A model generated the notes under the pieces. The model saw only the letters and a program-made list of their open reading frames with translations. It did no database searches and had not been told where the DNA came from. This document shows, piece after piece, positions 7,866 through 16,791 of a stretch of 45,787 bases of DNA. Numbering within the stretch: position 1 is the first letter of the stretch; each line of letters opens with the position of its first letter. Source of the DNA: Micromonospora inaquosa (lineage in GTDB: Bacteria; Actinomycetota; Actinomycetes; Mycobacteriales; Micromonosporaceae). The DNA lies in NCBI RefSeq assembly GCF_003857055.1, contig NZ_QGSZ01000364.1, forward strand, positions 1-45,787, written 5' to 3'. Position numbers and translations under genes: made by a program.

Positions 7866-8948
7866 ATGCCACGTCGTGAACAAACAGCGGAGCACTGGAC
7901 GGAACCGAGTTACGGCGCCGCCGGCGGGCCTCAACCGACCGAGGAGATGCCACCGGACGCCGCGCCACCGCGCCGCCGCCGTCGCTGGCGCCGGATCGCC
8001 CTGTTCAGCCTTCTGATCTTGCTGGTCCTGGGTGGCAGCGGAATGGTGGCCGGCGGCCTCTACCTGCGATCGGTCGAGTCGGGTATCGAGCGGGTCGACG
8101 CCTTCGACGGTGTGCCCGAGGAGTCCCGCCCACAGGCGGCGGTCGACGGCGCGATGAACATCATGATTCTGGGCAGCGACTCACGCGACCCGGAGAAGAC
8201 GAGCGGGTCACGCACCGACACGATCATCCTGGCCCACCTGCCGAAGGACCGGAAGAGCGCCCAGCTGATCTCGATCCCCCGCGACACCTGGGTTTCGGTG
8301 CCGAAGTCGGCGGACGGCAACAACGGTGGCCGGGACGCCAAGGTGAACGCCGCATACGCCTGGGGTGGGGTGCCCCTCATGGTGCAGACGGTGGAGAAGT
8401 TCACCGGCGTCCGGGTGGACCACGTGACGTTGATCGACTTTGCCGGTTTCAAGGAGATCATCGACGCGCTGGGCGGCGTCGACATCGACTCGGAGAAGAG
8501 CTTCACCTCGATCCACGAGCCGTTCCGCAACTTCAAGAAGGGCGTGCAGCGGATGGACGGCGAGGCGGCTCTGGACTACTCGCGCCAGCGCAAGCAGTTC
8601 GCCGACGGTGACTTCGCCCGGATCCGCCACCAGCAGCAGGTGATCCGCGCCATCATCGACAAGGCCTCCTCCGGAGGCATCCTCACCAATCCCGGCAAGT
8701 TGAACAGTTTCCTCAAGGCCACCTCGAACTCGGTCTCGGTGGACAAGGAGCTGTCGCTGTTCGACATGGCGACGCAGATGCGCGGCGTGCGCGGCGGGAA
8801 CATGACCTTCGTGACCAGCCCCACCAAGGGCACCGGCCGGATCGGCTCGGAGAGCGTGGTGTTGGCCGACAACGCCCGAGCGAAGACGTTCTACGACGCG
8901 GTCCGCCGGGATTCGGTCGGCGAGATCATCAGCCTCGGCAAGAAGTAG
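7866..8948 (+). CDS. LCP-family (LytR-CpsA-Psr) cell-wall glycopolymer ligase
   Basis: Transfers a lipid-linked glycopolymer (arabinogalactan, teichoic acid or capsule) to peptidoglycan outside the membrane. From ATG 7866 it has 360 residues: a short cytoplasmic tail with RRRRRWRR, one membrane helix at about 44-67, then the LCP domain. Signature motifs are ILGSDSR (101-107), SRTDTIIL (115-122) and LISIPRDTW (134-142), and later arginines in FARIRHQQQVIR bind the pyrophosphate lipid. The start at 7866 is chosen over 7677 because the extra 63 codons lie over the methyltransferase gene. It opens the polysaccharide locus and ends at a strong hairpin. Confidence 0.93.
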   Translation: MPRREQTAEHWTEPSYGAAGGPQPTEEMPPDAAPPRRRRRWRRIALFSLLILLVLGGSGMVAGGLYLRSVESGIERVDAFDGVPEESRPQAAVDGAMNIMILGSDSRDPEKTSGSRTDTIILAHLPKDRKSAQLISIPRDTWVSVPKSADGNNGGRDAKVNAAYAWGGVPLMVQTVEKFTGVRVDHVTLIDFAGFKEIIDALGGVDIDSEKSFTSIHEPFRNFKKGVQRMDGEAALDYSRQRKQFADGDFARIRHQQQVIRAIIDKASSGGILTNPGKLNSFLKATSNSVSVDKELSLFDMATQMRGVRGGNMTFVTSPTKGTGRIGSESVVLADNARAKTFYDAVRRDSVGEIISLGKK

Positions 8949-8990
8949 ACCTGGGGCCGGCGCGGGAACCCGCCGGCAGTCACCACAAAA

Positions 8991-9022
8991 GACGGGCGGC
9001 GGCCTCACGGCCGCCGCCCGTC
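8991..9022. terminator. Bidirectional hairpin terminator
   Basis: GACGGGCGGCGGCC (8991-9004) pairs perfectly with GGCCGCCGCCCGTC (9009-9022) around a TCAC loop. It sits between two convergent genes (LCP ligase and sugar transferase), 42 bases after one stop and 51 before the other. AAAA precedes it, giving a T-run for the minus-strand transcript. Confidence 0.85.
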
Positions 9023-9072
9023 GCTGTGTGTCGGTGGGCCTGCCGGGAACCACCACCCGTGATCGGGTTCGG

Positions 9073-10626
9073 TCAGTACGCCCCGCGTCGGGCCAGCACC
9101 ACGCTGACCGTCTTCCAGAGGATGGCGAGGTCGTAGACCAGCGACCAGTTGTCCACGTAGTGCAGGTCCAGCCGGACCGCGTCGTCCCAGGTGAGGTTGG
9201 AGCGGCCGGAGATCTGCCAGAGGCCGGTGATGCCCGGCCGCACCAGCAGCCGCCGACGCACGTCACCGCGGTAGTCGTCGTCCTCGGTGGGCAGCGGACG
9301 CGGGCCGACCAGCGACATCTGCCCGCGCAGCACGTTGATCAGCTGCGGCAGTTCGTCGAGGGAGAGCGCCCGCAGGTGCCGGCCGATCGGGGTGACCCGA
9401 GGGTCGTCCTTCATCTTGAAGAGCAGGCCGTCACTCTCGTTCCGATCCTGCAGGGCTGCCAGCCGCTGCTCGGCGTCGGTGTACATCGTCCGGAACTTCC
9501 AGACCTTGAACGCCCGACCCTCGTGGCCGATCCGGGTCTGCCGGAACATCACCGGCCCAGGGTCGTTGATCTTGATGGCCATCGCGATGGCGAACAGCAC
9601 CGGGCTCAGCAGCACCAGCCCGACCAGCGCGGTCAGCCGGTCCAGAACACTCTTGGCCAACAGGGAGAGACCGGAGATGGTCGGCTCGTCCACGTTGAGC
9701 AGAGGAAGACCCTCGATGGGCCGGACGTGGATGCGGGGACCGGTGACGTCGGTGACCTGGGGGACCACCACCAGGTTCAGGCCGGTGCCCTCCAACTGCC
9801 AGGCGAGCTTGCGAAGCTCGTACGACTCCAGGCTGGCCGGGCCGCAGACCGCGATGGTGTCCGCGCCGAGTTGCTGGACCAGCGGCACCAGGTCCCAGCC
9901 CACGTACACCGGCACCGGGGCGTTCACCCGTTCGCCTGGGCGGGGATGGTGGGGCAGGTGGATGGCGACCGGGTGCAGCCCGGCCCCGTAGTTACGGGTC
10001 ACCACCTCGTGCACCGCGAGCGCGTCGACGAGGCGGCCGACCAGCAGCACCTTCTGCGACGCCCGCCCGGTACGCCGGATCCGCCGCAGCACCACCCGGG
10101 CGGCGAACCGAACCACCAGCGTGTAGAGCAGCAGGCAGACGATGATGGCAGCGACCGTCGCCCGGGACAGGTCCTTCTTGAAGCCGAGCGCCAGGAACGA
10201 GACCGCCGCGGCCATCGCGAGGCTGGCCCGGGCGACCCGCTTGAGTTCTTCGGTGCCCAGCCCCAGCGCACGCTGGTCATACGCCCCGGCGGCGACGAGC
10301 ATGATCAGCCAGCCCACCGGGACGCCGACAAAGGCCGCGAGGCTGAAGGAACTGACGTTCCCGAGCACCCGCTGGTCCCAGAAACCGGCGTCGGCGTCGG
10401 CGAGCAGGGTGACGACCGTCCGGCTGGCGGCCAGGGCCGCGAGTACGTCGAGCAGGACCAGCCAGGCTACGTAGCGACGGCGCCAGTTGGCCCGAGGTGC
10501 GACCGGACGTGCGAACACCGACCGGGCCATGCCGTTCGAGGGAGGCGTGATCACCCCCAGGTCGGGGTCGAAACTCGGTCTTTGCTGCGACGAGACAGCC
10601 GTGAGGAATTGCGTCTGTGCGGACAC
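9073..10626 (-). CDS. Polyprenyl glycosylphosphotransferase (WbaP/WcaJ family)
   Basis: Initiates polysaccharide assembly by moving a sugar-1-phosphate from a nucleotide sugar to undecaprenyl phosphate. The 517-residue protein (GTG start, preceded by GGAAGG) has four N-terminal membrane segments (about 53-72, 93-113, 133-149, 156-180), a Rossmann-like cytosolic region starting KVLLVG (192), a fifth membrane stretch near 330-350 and the catalytic domain. The latter shows RQTRIGHEGRAFKVWKFRTM, DELPQLINVLRGQMSLVGPRP and VRPGITGLWQISGRS, the family signatures. It is the only such enzyme in the locus, so it probably sets the first sugar. Confidence 0.95.
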   Translation of the reverse strand: MSAQTQFLTAVSSQQRPSFDPDLGVITPPSNGMARSVFARPVAPRANWRRRYVAWLVLLDVLAALAASRTVVTLLADADAGFWDQRVLGNVSSFSLAAFVGVPVGWLIMLVAAGAYDQRALGLGTEELKRVARASLAMAAAVSFLALGFKKDLSRATVAAIIVCLLLYTLVVRFAARVVLRRIRRTGRASQKVLLVGRLVDALAVHEVVTRNYGAGLHPVAIHLPHHPRPGERVNAPVPVYVGWDLVPLVQQLGADTIAVCGPASLESYELRKLAWQLEGTGLNLVVVPQVTDVTGPRIHVRPIEGLPLLNVDEPTISGLSLLAKSVLDRLTALVGLVLLSPVLFAIAMAIKINDPGPVMFRQTRIGHEGRAFKVWKFRTMYTDAEQRLAALQDRNESDGLLFKMKDDPRVTPIGRHLRALSLDELPQLINVLRGQMSLVGPRPLPTEDDDYRGDVRRRLLVRPGITGLWQISGRSNLTWDDAVRLDLHYVDNWSLVYDLAILWKTVSVVLARRGAY

Positions 10627-10730
10627 GACCTTCCTTTCCCATGTCGCCCCCGTCGGGAGATCGCGACGAGCACCCTATGCGTCCATGCCGTGTCGTGCCT
10701 AGTGGCGGTTCGGGTCCTTCCTCAGCCGGA

Positions 10731-11951
10731 TCAGTTCCGCGGTGCCGATTTCCGGGCACTCAACTCCTGCACGAGCGCCCCGTGGGCCGGCTTCGGCTCG
10801 AACTCGTCGTTGAAGACGCAGGCGGCGCCGTACCCCGGATAGTGCGAACCGATCCAGCTGCTGACGTCGGAGAAGCCCCACAGCGTGATCGATTCGCAGG
10901 TGGAGACGGCGAGACATGCCTTGAGCATGTGTTGGTAGAGCAACGCCTGGTCCAACAGCTTCTGGGTGGTGATCGGCAACGGCACTCGCACGTCCAGCTC
11001 GGTGATGGCCACCGAGACGCCCAACGCGGCGAAGCGGCGCAGATTCCCCGTCGCGTCCTTCGGCGGCGAACCCAACCGGATATGGCTCTGGAAGCCGACA
11101 CCGTGCACCGGCGCGCCACCCGCGCGCAGCGACTTGACCAGCCGCAGCAGGCCATCGGCCTTACGCGTGCGACCCTCGGTGCCGTAATCGTTGATGAACA
11201 GTCGGGCGTCCGGGTCCGCCTCGTGGGCCCAGCGGAACGCGTCGGCGATGTAGCGCGGGCCCAGCTTGCGCAGCCACAGCGAGTCTCGCAGCGACCCGTC
11301 CTCGGCGAGCACCTCGTTGACCACGTCCCAGGCCCAGATCTTGCCCCGGTAGCGGCTGACGACGGTGATGATGTGCTGCCTGAGCACGGCGCGCAGTTGC
11401 TCAGGCGACCAGCTCTCGGTGATCCACACCGGGATGTTGCTGTGCCAGAGCAGTGTGTGACCGTAGACGGCCTGCCCGTTGGCCCTGGCAAAGTCGACAA
11501 ACTGGTCACTGGCCGACCAGTCGTACACGCCAGGCCGCGGTTCCAGGATCGTCCACTTCATCGCGTTTTCGGCGGTGACCGCGTTGAACTGACTCGAAAG
11601 CGTCCCGCGATACCGCGCGTCCGAAGTCAACAGCTGCCCGTTGACGGCGGACCCGATCCTGACGTTCGACGGCATCAGGTCGCGCAGCGCCGGCGGACCC
11701 GGGGTGGGCGACGGCTTTCCGGTGGGCGCGGCAGCCGACTCGGCCGGGCCCACTCCGCGGTCCCAGCCAAAGTATGCTGCGCAGGCGACGAGGACCAGCA
11801 CCACCACCGACACCACGACCACACGAGCCCGGGCCAGCCGTGACATCGTGCGGTCGACCGATGTCGGCATCCGCGATTGCAACACCGGCCAGCCGTCGTC
11901 CGTTCGGACAACGGTGCCCGTCGCGGCACCGGCGCGGACCTCTTCGGTCAT
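10731..11951 (-). CDS. Membrane-anchored GH10 glycosidase (endo-xylanase family)
   Basis: GH10 TIM-barrel glycosidase. From ATG 11951 it has 406 residues: a cytoplasmic-type N-terminus, a hydrophobic stretch at 44-62, a Pro/Ser linker, then the catalytic domain from about 90. The acid/base Glu213 is in WDVVNEV, the nucleophile Glu318 is in AITELDV, and WTILEPRPGVYDW and YGHTLLWHS are standard subsite motifs, so it should be active. The hydrophobic stretch ends in LVLVAC, a lipobox (Cys57). A start at ATG 11846 (MSRLARAR) would give a textbook lipoprotein signal. It lacks a carbohydrate-binding module. Its place within a polysaccharide export locus suggests it trims or releases the locus polymer rather than foraging on plant xylan; this is inference. 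Confidence 0.9.
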   Translation of the reverse strand: MTEEVRAGAATGTVVRTDDGWPVLQSRMPTSVDRTMSRLARARVVVVSVVVLVLVACAAYFGWDRGVGPAESAAAPTGKPSPTPGPPALRDLMPSNVRIGSAVNGQLLTSDARYRGTLSSQFNAVTAENAMKWTILEPRPGVYDWSASDQFVDFARANGQAVYGHTLLWHSNIPVWITESWSPEQLRAVLRQHIITVVSRYRGKIWAWDVVNEVLAEDGSLRDSLWLRKLGPRYIADAFRWAHEADPDARLFINDYGTEGRTRKADGLLRLVKSLRAGGAPVHGVGFQSHIRLGSPPKDATGNLRRFAALGVSVAITELDVRVPLPITTQKLLDQALLYQHMLKACLAVSTCESITLWGFSDVSSWIGSHYPGYGAACVFNDEFEPKPAHGALVQELSARKSAPRN

Positions 11952-12047
11952 TAGCATCCCCAGACAGAAGTAGCGACGCAGCGTGACGAGGCCCAACTGA
12001 TGCGCCTGATCGATCCTACGGCCACCGACACAAAGGGGCCGCCCGAC

Positions 12048-12083
12048 AGTCGGCCGACTTCCTCCGCGCCGACGTGTCGGCGC
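12048..12083. promoter_or_regulatory. Two adjacent palindromes between divergent GH10 and flippase genes
   Basis: AGTCGGCCGACT (12048-12059) is a perfect 12-bp palindrome. Six bases later GCGCCGAC-GT-GTCGGCGC (12066-12083) is a palindrome with 8-bp arms. Both contain GTCGG/CCGAC half-sites. They lie in the 199-bp divergent intergenic region, about 70-100 bases from each start, so they could be a shared operator or RNA hairpins in the flippase leader. Confidence 0.4.
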
Positions 12084-12150
12084 AGGCCGACCGCAGCCAG
12101 CGTTCACCCCCGGTCGCGCCGCGACCCATAGAGACATCGGCGGTCTGACA

Positions 12151-13767
12151 GTGCAGCACGGTCATCCCATCAACGGCGGCGCGGCAAGCCTGCGGGATCC
12201 GGCGATCCCACCAGTCGGCGGGGCACCGGGCGACGCCGCTGCGCGCGGCACGGCTGCGGTGTCCCCGCCGAACCCCCCGGTCCGTGGTGGCTCCGCCATC
12301 ATGCGCAGCGGCGCGCTCTCGATGCTCGCCCTGGTGGCGGTGGGCGCGACCCGTCTGGTGCACGGCTCACTCACCAGCCACGCCACCGACCGCGCCACCT
12401 ACGGGTTGGTCGGCATCATGCTGGCCGCGAGCATGGTCGCCAGCCTGCTGCTTCCCGGCGGCGTCTCCAGCGGCCTGTCCAAGTTCGTCGCCTTTCATCG
12501 TGGTGCCGGCGACCTGCCCGCGGCCTGGGCCGTACACCGGTTCCTCTCCCGGCTCGGCCTGACGGCCTGCCTGGTGCTCGGCGCCGCGACGGCGCTGGTG
12601 GTGCAGTGGATCTACCACCTTGGCGCACTGGACACGCTGACGCTCGCGGTGTTGACCGCCACCTACTCGCTCTACACGGTGGACAAGGCGGCCATGTACG
12701 GGCACGGCCTCGTCCCCCAGTACGCCCGCATCGAACTGGCCACGTCCGCGCTGGCGGTGGTGACCACCGTCGTGGTGATCGCCACCGGTGAGACCGTCTA
12801 CCTCCTGCCGCTCTGCCTGGGGTACGCCGTCTTCGTCGCCCTGTGCCGGCACCGGCTGCGCGCGCACCGTCGGCGTGAGGGGGCGCCGGCCGGTGGGCGG
12901 TTCGACCGACGCGAGGTCGTCACCTTCGCCGTACTGGGCAGCATCGGCACCCTGGCCAGCGCCGGTTTCCTCCAGACGACCCAGCTTCTCGGCGGTCACT
13001 TCGCGGACCCGTCCGAGGTGGCCTACCTGGTCGCGGCCGTCGCCCTGATCGCACCGCTGTGGTTCCTGCCCCGGGCGCTCGCGCTGGCGCTCTTCCCGGC
13101 AATGGCGGGGGCTCAGGGCGCGGGGGACACCACCGCGGTACGCCGACAGGTGGACGCGTCCACGCGTGCCCTCGCGGTGACGATGGCCCCGGTCTTCGTG
13201 GTCGGCCTGCTGGCCGCGCCCCTCGTGTTGGGTCTCTTCGGCGGCCAGGAGTACGCCGCCGGTGCCACAGTGCTGCGCGTCATGCTGTGCGCCGCCTTCC
13301 TCGGCATCCTTCAGGTGCCGTCGGTGAACGCGTTGGCCAGCGGGCCGCTGACCCAGGCTCGGGTGCCGGTGATCTCCGCCGTGGTGGGCTGCCTGATCGG
13401 GTTGGCCGTGGTGGTGGCCACGGCCAGGTCGATGGGTGCCACCGGGGTCGGCCTCGGCTACCTGGTGGGCACCGCCGTCACCGCGACCATTCCGGTGGTC
13501 ACGGTCTGGTGGCTGCACCGGCTCGCCTGGACGATGACCCTGGTCCGGAGCATCGCCCTGGTCGTGGTCGCCGCGCTGGTGACCCGCCTGGACGTCATGC
13601 AGACCTGGTCGTGGACCGCCGCCACGGTGACCCTCGCCGGGTTCGTCGTGGCCGGGCTCGTGCTCAGTGGCGACATTCGTCGGCTGCTCGTCCTCGCCCG
13701 CAGCCACCGCGGGTCCGCGTCCACCCCGGTCACCACTCCCCCGTCTAAGACCCAACAGAGCGTCTGA
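12151..13767 (+). CDS. Wzx-type polysaccharide flippase (MOP superfamily)
   Basis: Polytopic membrane protein predicted to flip lipid-linked repeat units across the membrane. The 538-residue product (GTG start) has a proline- and glycine-rich cytoplasmic tail of about 50 residues, then about 12-14 hydrophobic segments in two halves. The repeated pattern of the MOP/Wzx family is visible (GLVGIMLAASMVASLLLPGG near 90; FAVLGSIGTLASAGFLQTTQLLGG near 260). ATG 12301 (MRSGALSML) is an alternative start that would remove the tail. It opens a five-gene plus-strand operon: flippase, GT4, two sugar-nucleotide SDR enzymes and a nucleotidyltransferase. Confidence 0.85.
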   Translation: MQHGHPINGGAASLRDPAIPPVGGAPGDAAARGTAAVSPPNPPVRGGSAIMRSGALSMLALVAVGATRLVHGSLTSHATDRATYGLVGIMLAASMVASLLLPGGVSSGLSKFVAFHRGAGDLPAAWAVHRFLSRLGLTACLVLGAATALVVQWIYHLGALDTLTLAVLTATYSLYTVDKAAMYGHGLVPQYARIELATSALAVVTTVVVIATGETVYLLPLCLGYAVFVALCRHRLRAHRRREGAPAGGRFDRREVVTFAVLGSIGTLASAGFLQTTQLLGGHFADPSEVAYLVAAVALIAPLWFLPRALALALFPAMAGAQGAGDTTAVRRQVDASTRALAVTMAPVFVVGLLAAPLVLGLFGGQEYAAGATVLRVMLCAAFLGILQVPSVNALASGPLTQARVPVISAVVGCLIGLAVVVATARSMGATGVGLGYLVGTAVTATIPVVTVWWLHRLAWTMTLVRSIALVVVAALVTRLDVMQTWSWTAATVTLAGFVVAGLVLSGDIRRLLVLARSHRGSASTPVTTPPSKTQQSV

Positions 13768-13781
13768 AGAAAGAGAACAGC

Positions 13782-14813
13782 GTGAACGAGACGTCCGAGC
13801 AGTTGTCACCACCCCTCGCCAAGCAGCGCACCCTGCGCATCCTGGCGGTGACGAACCTCTGGCCAGAGCAGGGCAGCTACCGGGGCATCTTCGTGCAGCG
13901 GCAGGTGTCCGCGCTGCGCGCGCTCGGTCACCACGTCGATGTCGAGGTGGTGGCACAGTCCCGCGGCAAACTGGATTACTTCACCGCCGCGGGCCGGATC
14001 CGCCGGCAGGCACGGAAGGGCGGCTACGACATCGTTCACGTGCACTACGGCATGACGGCACCGGCGGCCCGGCTCGCTGGTCACCCCGCCCGGGTGCTGT
14101 CGCTCTATGGCAGTGACGTCAACGCCCCCCGCCAACGTTTCATGACGAAGCTGGGCTGGGGTGGCACGCGGGCCCGGATCTACGTGTCTCGCCGGCTGGC
14201 CGAGACGGCCGGTGACGCCGCCGGCCACGTGGTGGCCAACGGGGTCGACTTCCAACTGTTCCAGCCTGGTGACCGGGTCGCCGCCCGGCGTGCTCTCGGC
14301 ATCGCCCCCGACGCCCGGGTGGTGCTCTTCGGCGCCGACCCCGGCCGTGCGGTGAAGGGTTACGACGTCTTTCGCGACGCGCTGGCCGAACTGCGGCGCC
14401 AGGACCCCTCGGTGCAGGAGCTGATCCTGTCCGCGCCGGGTCAGCCCGAGGCCGAGCTGGTCCGCAAGTACGACGCGGCCGACGTCATGCTGTTCACGTC
14501 ACGGCCAGGCAGCGAGGGCTCACCAACGGTGGTCAAGGAAGCCACCGCGATGGGCCTGCCGGTCGTCACCGTCGACGTCGGAGACGTCGCCGAGGTGCTG
14601 GCCGACGTACGGCCGGGAGCCGTCGTGCCGTTCCCGGCCGGTCCGGTGGCCGGGGCGGCTCGCGACCACCTGGTGTCTGAGCTGGCCAACCGGGTCCGCG
14701 AGGTGCTGCACCACGGAGCACGGGCGAACGGGCGCGAGCGAAGCAGCTGGCTGGACGAGCGCCTGGTGGCGGAGCGGATCGCAGAAATCTACCGGTCGGT
14801 GCTCGGGTCGTGA
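13782..14813 (+). CDS. Family 4 glycosyltransferase
   Basis: Retaining GT-B glycosyltransferase predicted to extend the lipid-linked repeat unit in the cytoplasm. The 343-residue protein (GTG start) has a Rossmann-like N-terminal half (ILAVTNLWPEQGSYRGIFVQ from residue 20; the YDIVHVHYG motif at 82-90). The C-terminal half carries the nucleotide-sugar site with the EX7E-type motif from Glu245 to Glu253 (SEGSPTVVKEATAMG). The family does not reveal the donor. Its stop overlaps the next gene by GTGA. Confidence 0.92.
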   Translation: MNETSEQLSPPLAKQRTLRILAVTNLWPEQGSYRGIFVQRQVSALRALGHHVDVEVVAQSRGKLDYFTAAGRIRRQARKGGYDIVHVHYGMTAPAARLAGHPARVLSLYGSDVNAPRQRFMTKLGWGGTRARIYVSRRLAETAGDAAGHVVANGVDFQLFQPGDRVAARRALGIAPDARVVLFGADPGRAVKGYDVFRDALAELRRQDPSVQELILSAPGQPEAELVRKYDAADVMLFTSRPGSEGSPTVVKEATAMGLPVVTVDVGDVAEVLADVRPGAVVPFPAGPVAGAARDHLVSELANRVREVLHHGARANGRERSSWLDERLVAERIAEIYRSVLGS

Positions 14814-15754
14814 GCACCACGCTCGTGACCGGGTCGCACGGCTGGGTCGGCACCCACCTGCGTCGCCTGGTCGCCGCCAACAGTGAGCGGGTGGTCGGGT
14901 TGGGTCGCCGCCCCCGGCAGGCCGGTCCAGGCGAGACCTACCACCAACTGGACCTGCACGACCCGGAGGCGGTCCGCGCACGGCTCCAGGCGGTACGCCC
15001 CGACGTCGTCTTCCACCTGGCCGCGACCCTCCCCCAGCGGGGGGCCAACGCGGCAGACGTGGTGGCCGATGCGGTGCACACCACCTACAACCTCTGTCAG
15101 GAGCTGCGCCGGGTCGACACCCGGTCGGGCCGGCCGGCGCGTCTCGTCCTGGCCGGATCCTCCGCGCAGTACGGCGCGGTACCGCCAGAGCTGAACCCCA
15201 TCACCGAGCAGACGTTGCCACGCCCCATGGGCGCCTACGGCCATGCCAAGGCGGCCGCCGAGTCGCTGGCCCTCGCGCTCGGCGCCGACGGGCGGATCGC
15301 CGTGCTGGCCGCCCGGCCCTTCAACCATGTCGGCCCCGGCGAGGACGGTGCCACGGTGGCCGGCTCGCTGGCCCGACGGGTGGCTGACGTGGTGGCCGGG
15401 CGCGCCGATCGGGTTCAGGTCGCCGACCTCGACGCGGTGCGCGACTTCACCGATGTCAGGGATGTCGCGCGGGCGTACGTCGAGCTGGCGGAGTTGGGCA
15501 GACCTGGCGAGATCTACAATGTCTGCTCGGGTTCCGGGGTGACCGTCCGGCAGGTCCTGGAGACTCTGCTGGACCTGGCCGGGCTGGACTGGTCCGTCGT
15601 TGACGTGGTCGCCGGGCGCAGCGACATCCGCTGTCAGGTGGGCTCGGCCGCCAAACTCGCCGCCGAGACACCCTGGAAGGCTGAGACGCCGTTGCGGGAT
15701 AGCCTGCGTGGCCTGCTGACAGAGTTGGCAACCCCGGCCGGAGCCGGCCAATGA
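14810..15754 (+). CDS. SDR epimerase/reductase, GDP-4-keto-6-deoxymannose reductase-like
   Basis: Extended short-chain dehydrogenase, 314 residues, GTG start overlapping the previous stop. The NAD(P)-binding glycine motif is TGSHGWVG (7-14), and the active site has SS (117-118) and Tyr143-x3-Lys147 in GAYGHAK. The stretch RPFNHVGPG closely matches the RPFNHIGPG motif of Rmd enzymes, which reduce GDP-4-keto-6-deoxy-D-mannose to GDP-D-rhamnose. With the following dehydratase and nucleotidyltransferase it would make a 6-deoxyhexose donor. The exact sugar cannot be fixed from sequence alone. Confidence 0.85.
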   Translation: MSTTLVTGSHGWVGTHLRRLVAANSERVVGLGRRPRQAGPGETYHQLDLHDPEAVRARLQAVRPDVVFHLAATLPQRGANAADVVADAVHTTYNLCQELRRVDTRSGRPARLVLAGSSAQYGAVPPELNPITEQTLPRPMGAYGHAKAAAESLALALGADGRIAVLAARPFNHVGPGEDGATVAGSLARRVADVVAGRADRVQVADLDAVRDFTDVRDVARAYVELAELGRPGEIYNVCSGSGVTVRQVLETLLDLAGLDWSVVDVVAGRSDIRCQVGSAAKLAAETPWKAETPLRDSLRGLLTELATPAGAGQ

Positions 15755-15774
15755 ACGACAAGGAGAGGCACGGG

Positions 15775-16791
15775 ATGACGGCGTTATCAACCGATGGGGC
15801 TTGGACGGGGCGCCGGGTTCTGGTCACCGGTGCCGGCGGGTTCATCGGCTCCCACCTGACCGAGCGGCTGGTCAGGGCCGGCGCGGAGGTACGCGCCATG
15901 GTCCGGTACACCGGGAGGTCCGACCTCGGCATGCTCGCCGACGTCGACCCGGAGATCCGCCGGTCGGTGGAGGTGGTGCACTCCGACATCACCGACCCCT
16001 TCGCGGTCCGCCGTGCCATCGCCGACTGCGACACGGTCTTCCACCTGGCCGCCCTGATCGCGATCCCGTACAGCTACGTGGCGCCGGCGTCCTACGTGGC
16101 GACCAACGTGACCGGCACGCTCAACGTGCTGGAGGCGGCGCGTGATCTCGGGGTACGGCGGCTGGTGCACACGTCCACCTCCGAGACGTACGGGACGGCC
16201 CGTTACACGCCGATCGACGAGGACCACCCGATCCAGCCCCAGTCGCCCTACTCGGCCTCGAAGATCGGCGCCGACGCGATGGCCGAGTCGTTCTACCGGT
16301 CGTTCGATCTGCCGGTGGCCGTGATCCGTCCGTTCAACACCTACGGTCCCCGGCAGAGCGCCCGCGCGGTGATCCCCACCGTCGCCGCTCAGGTGGTGGC
16401 GGGGCGGGAGAAGATCGCCCTCGGCGACCTGCGGCCGGTGCGCGACCTGACGTACGTCACCGACACGGCGGACGGGTTCATGGCCGTAGCAGCCGCCGAC
16501 CAGTGCGTCGGGAAGGTCACCAACATCGGCAACGGCCGGGGCATCACGATCGGCGACCTGGCGCGCCTCATCGCGGAGGTGGCGGGGCGGCCGGACATCG
16601 ACATCGTCGAGGACAGCCAGCGGCTCCGGCCACCGCAGAGCGAGGTGTTCGAACTGATCGCCGGCACCGACCGGGCGCGGGAACGCTGCGGCTGGGAGCC
16701 GACTGTGTCGCTGCGTCAGGGCCTCGCGGAGGTCGTCGACTACGTGCGCGCGAACCTGGGCCGTTTCGATGTGGACCGGTACGTGGTATGA
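15775..16791 (+). CDS. NAD-dependent nucleotide-sugar 4,6-dehydratase (LegB-like SDR)
   Basis: Probable 4,6-dehydratase making a 4-keto-6-deoxy nucleotide sugar. The start is set at ATG 15775 because AAGGAG at 15760-15765 is correctly spaced for it; ATG 15751, overlapping the previous stop, would add eight residues. In the 338-residue form the NAD motif TGAGGFIG is near residue 18, followed by IPYSYVAPASYVATNVTGT and STSETYG, with catalytic Tyr159 and Lys163 in QSPYSASKIGAD. The pattern resembles LegB, which acts on GDP- or UDP-GlcNAc, but no other legionaminic acid gene is present. It probably feeds the upstream reductase. Confidence 0.87.
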   Translation: MTALSTDGAWTGRRVLVTGAGGFIGSHLTERLVRAGAEVRAMVRYTGRSDLGMLADVDPEIRRSVEVVHSDITDPFAVRRAIADCDTVFHLAALIAIPYSYVAPASYVATNVTGTLNVLEAARDLGVRRLVHTSTSETYGTARYTPIDEDHPIQPQSPYSASKIGADAMAESFYRSFDLPVAVIRPFNTYGPRQSARAVIPTVAAQVVAGREKIALGDLRPVRDLTYVTDTADGFMAVAAADQCVGKVTNIGNGRGITIGDLARLIAEVAGRPDIDIVEDSQRLRPPQSEVFELIAGTDRARERCGWEPTVSLRQGLAEVVDYVRANLGRFDVDRYVV

